64,000 bases of DNA, taken from the NCBI GenBank assembly GCA_038125725.1, contig JAYPEK010000019.1, forward strand, positions 6,159-70,158, read 5' to 3'. This DNA is from TMED8 sp038125725. GTDB taxonomy: Bacteria; Pseudomonadota; Alphaproteobacteria; Rhodospirillales; Casp-alpha2. The notes beneath the pieces were generated by a model. It was not told where the DNA came from. It did not search any database and saw nothing but the letters and a program-made list of their open reading frames with translations. Positions within the stretch are counted from its first letter, which is position 1. Each line of letters begins with the position of its first letter. Made by a program: the position numbers and the translations under genes. Positions 63,394 through 64,000 of the stretch are shown one piece after another.

Positions 63394-63972
63394 TTACCCA
63401 ACCACCTTTCTCATCGCATCCTCGCTCACTTCGATATACCGCTGTGTCATTTGTAGAGACGAGTGACGAGCAAGGGCTTGGACGTCTCGGAGCGAGCCAC
63501 CCACCGAACTGATTTTCCTCGCCCACTTCGTAATGGCGGTGCGACGACCCGAATGAGACGAACACCCCTCGAACCCAAGAGAGTGATATAGCCCGGCGAA
63601 CCAACAAACGACGGTGTTGGGTGACATAGGGGCTCGGGTTCTTTCAGAGGTGATAATAGTTCCTCTCGGGATCGCTACGGACGCTCGAAGGTCTTCCAGA
63701 GCGTCAACCAATCGCCGGCTCATATAAACCACCCCACCAGAGGACCCCTTACTCGCCTTATCCTCGAGGCGGATCGTATCGGTCAGGTTCCCGGTTGCGT
63801 CGGTAACCATTTCCCAGGTTATGGAAGCGATCTCCTTGGCGCGAAGACCGGCGTCGACGCTGAGCAGGAACATCACCGTATTCCGCTCAACGGATCGCAT
63901 CGTCTGAATATGCGTGAGGCAGGTTTTGATTTGGGCGTCGGTTAGAACCTTCGCTTGTTTCCCGAGAGCCAT
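63394..63972 (-). CDS. Tyrosine recombinase/integrase, catalytic domain only
   Basis: 192 residues from the ATG at 63970-63972, which has GGAGG 7 nt upstream; an in-frame ATG 12 nt further upstream is possible. The full catalytic set is visible: Arg44 in AGLRAKEI, Lys about 72-75, His140-x2-Arg143 in HSGRRTAI, His170 in ALARHSS and Tyr179 in TQRYIEV. Most integrases of about 350-400 residues carry an N-terminal arm and core-binding domain; here neither is present, so either a minimal recombinase or a shortened gene is encoded. It lies about 1 kb from the tRNA-Thr fragment and is the likely enzyme of the element. Confidence 0.9.
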   Translation of the reverse strand: MALGKQAKVLTDAQIKTCLTHIQTMRSVERNTVMFLLSVDAGLRAKEIASITWEMVTDATGNLTDTIRLEDKASKGSSGGVVYMSRRLVDALEDLRASVAIPRGTIITSERTRAPMSPNTVVCWFAGLYHSLGFEGCSSHSGRRTAITKWARKISSVGGSLRDVQALARHSSLQMTQRYIEVSEDAMRKVVG

Positions 63973-64000
63973 CGTGACCTCCATCAGTTTTGATGTAAAA

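Overview
The window is a GC-rich bacterial chromosome segment, very probably from an alphaproteobacterium of Rhodospirillales-like type. This rests on gene content: an invasion-locus-B-like protein, the PuuD-type urate hydroxylase, several TRAP and BMP transporters, and a rhizobial-type asparaginase. Coding is dense, with many 4-nt ATGA/GTGA start-stop overlaps. Several genes carry a single disabling change (LysR nonsense, hemerythrin frameshift, TolC/LamG fusion scar). Some of these could be real decay and others errors in a draft or metagenome assembly.

Layout. (1) 1-10073, minus strand: an iron-sulfur dicluster protein cut by the window edge; a nitrogen module of a PLP-dependent enzyme, an N-carbamoyl-D-amino-acid hydrolase-like nitrilase, an M20 N-carbamoyl-L-amino-acid/allantoate amidohydrolase and a diaminopropionate ammonia-lyase; a TRAP transporter (DctQ-DctM-DctP) closed by a clear terminator; and a divergent RpiR regulator behind two perfect inverted repeats. 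(2) 10095-28841: a nearly complete aerobic purine catabolic locus. It holds guanine and 8-oxoguanine deaminases, a fused XdhA-XdhB xanthine dehydrogenase with XdhC, a BMP/ABC nucleoside importer, an NCS2 urate permease, membrane urate hydroxylase PuuD, HIU hydrolase, a PuuE-UraD fusion (allantoinase plus OHCU decarboxylase) and a purine phosphoribosyltransferase. A LysR gene inside it is interrupted by one TGA. Together these convert guanine, 8-oxoguanine and xanthine to urate and then allantoin/allantoate; the amidohydrolase in region 1 could take over from there. (3) 28900-34713: a B12-binding radical SAM protein, a TauE/SafE permease, a two-subunit class I fumarase/tartrate dehydratase and an aldehyde dehydrogenase.

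(4) 34733-38476: two hemerythrins (one frameshifted), a PagL-like outer-membrane deacylase, a truncated periplasmic-binding fragment, and a scar where a LamG/cadherin-like remnant on one strand abuts the C-terminal end of a TolC on the other. (5) 38466-62186: mostly housekeeping genes (two SDRs, argG, an XRE regulator, rlmN, an IalB-like protein, asparaginase, a SpoU methyltransferase, quinone oxidoreductase, fadH, thpR, a FIST protein, tesA-ybbA-ybbP, a Bax-inhibitor protein, a J-domain protein). It also contains a secreted protein built of five cysteine-containing repeats and a FecR, APS-kinase-like and short pyruvate-kinase-like group. (6) 62367-64000: the 3' half of a tRNA-Thr(CGT) lies on the minus strand exactly where composition turns AT-rich, followed by a small hypothetical gene and a catalytic-domain-only tyrosine recombinase. 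This looks like the left end of an integrated element that continues beyond the window.

No CRISPR array, rRNA, complete tRNA or insertion sequence was seen.
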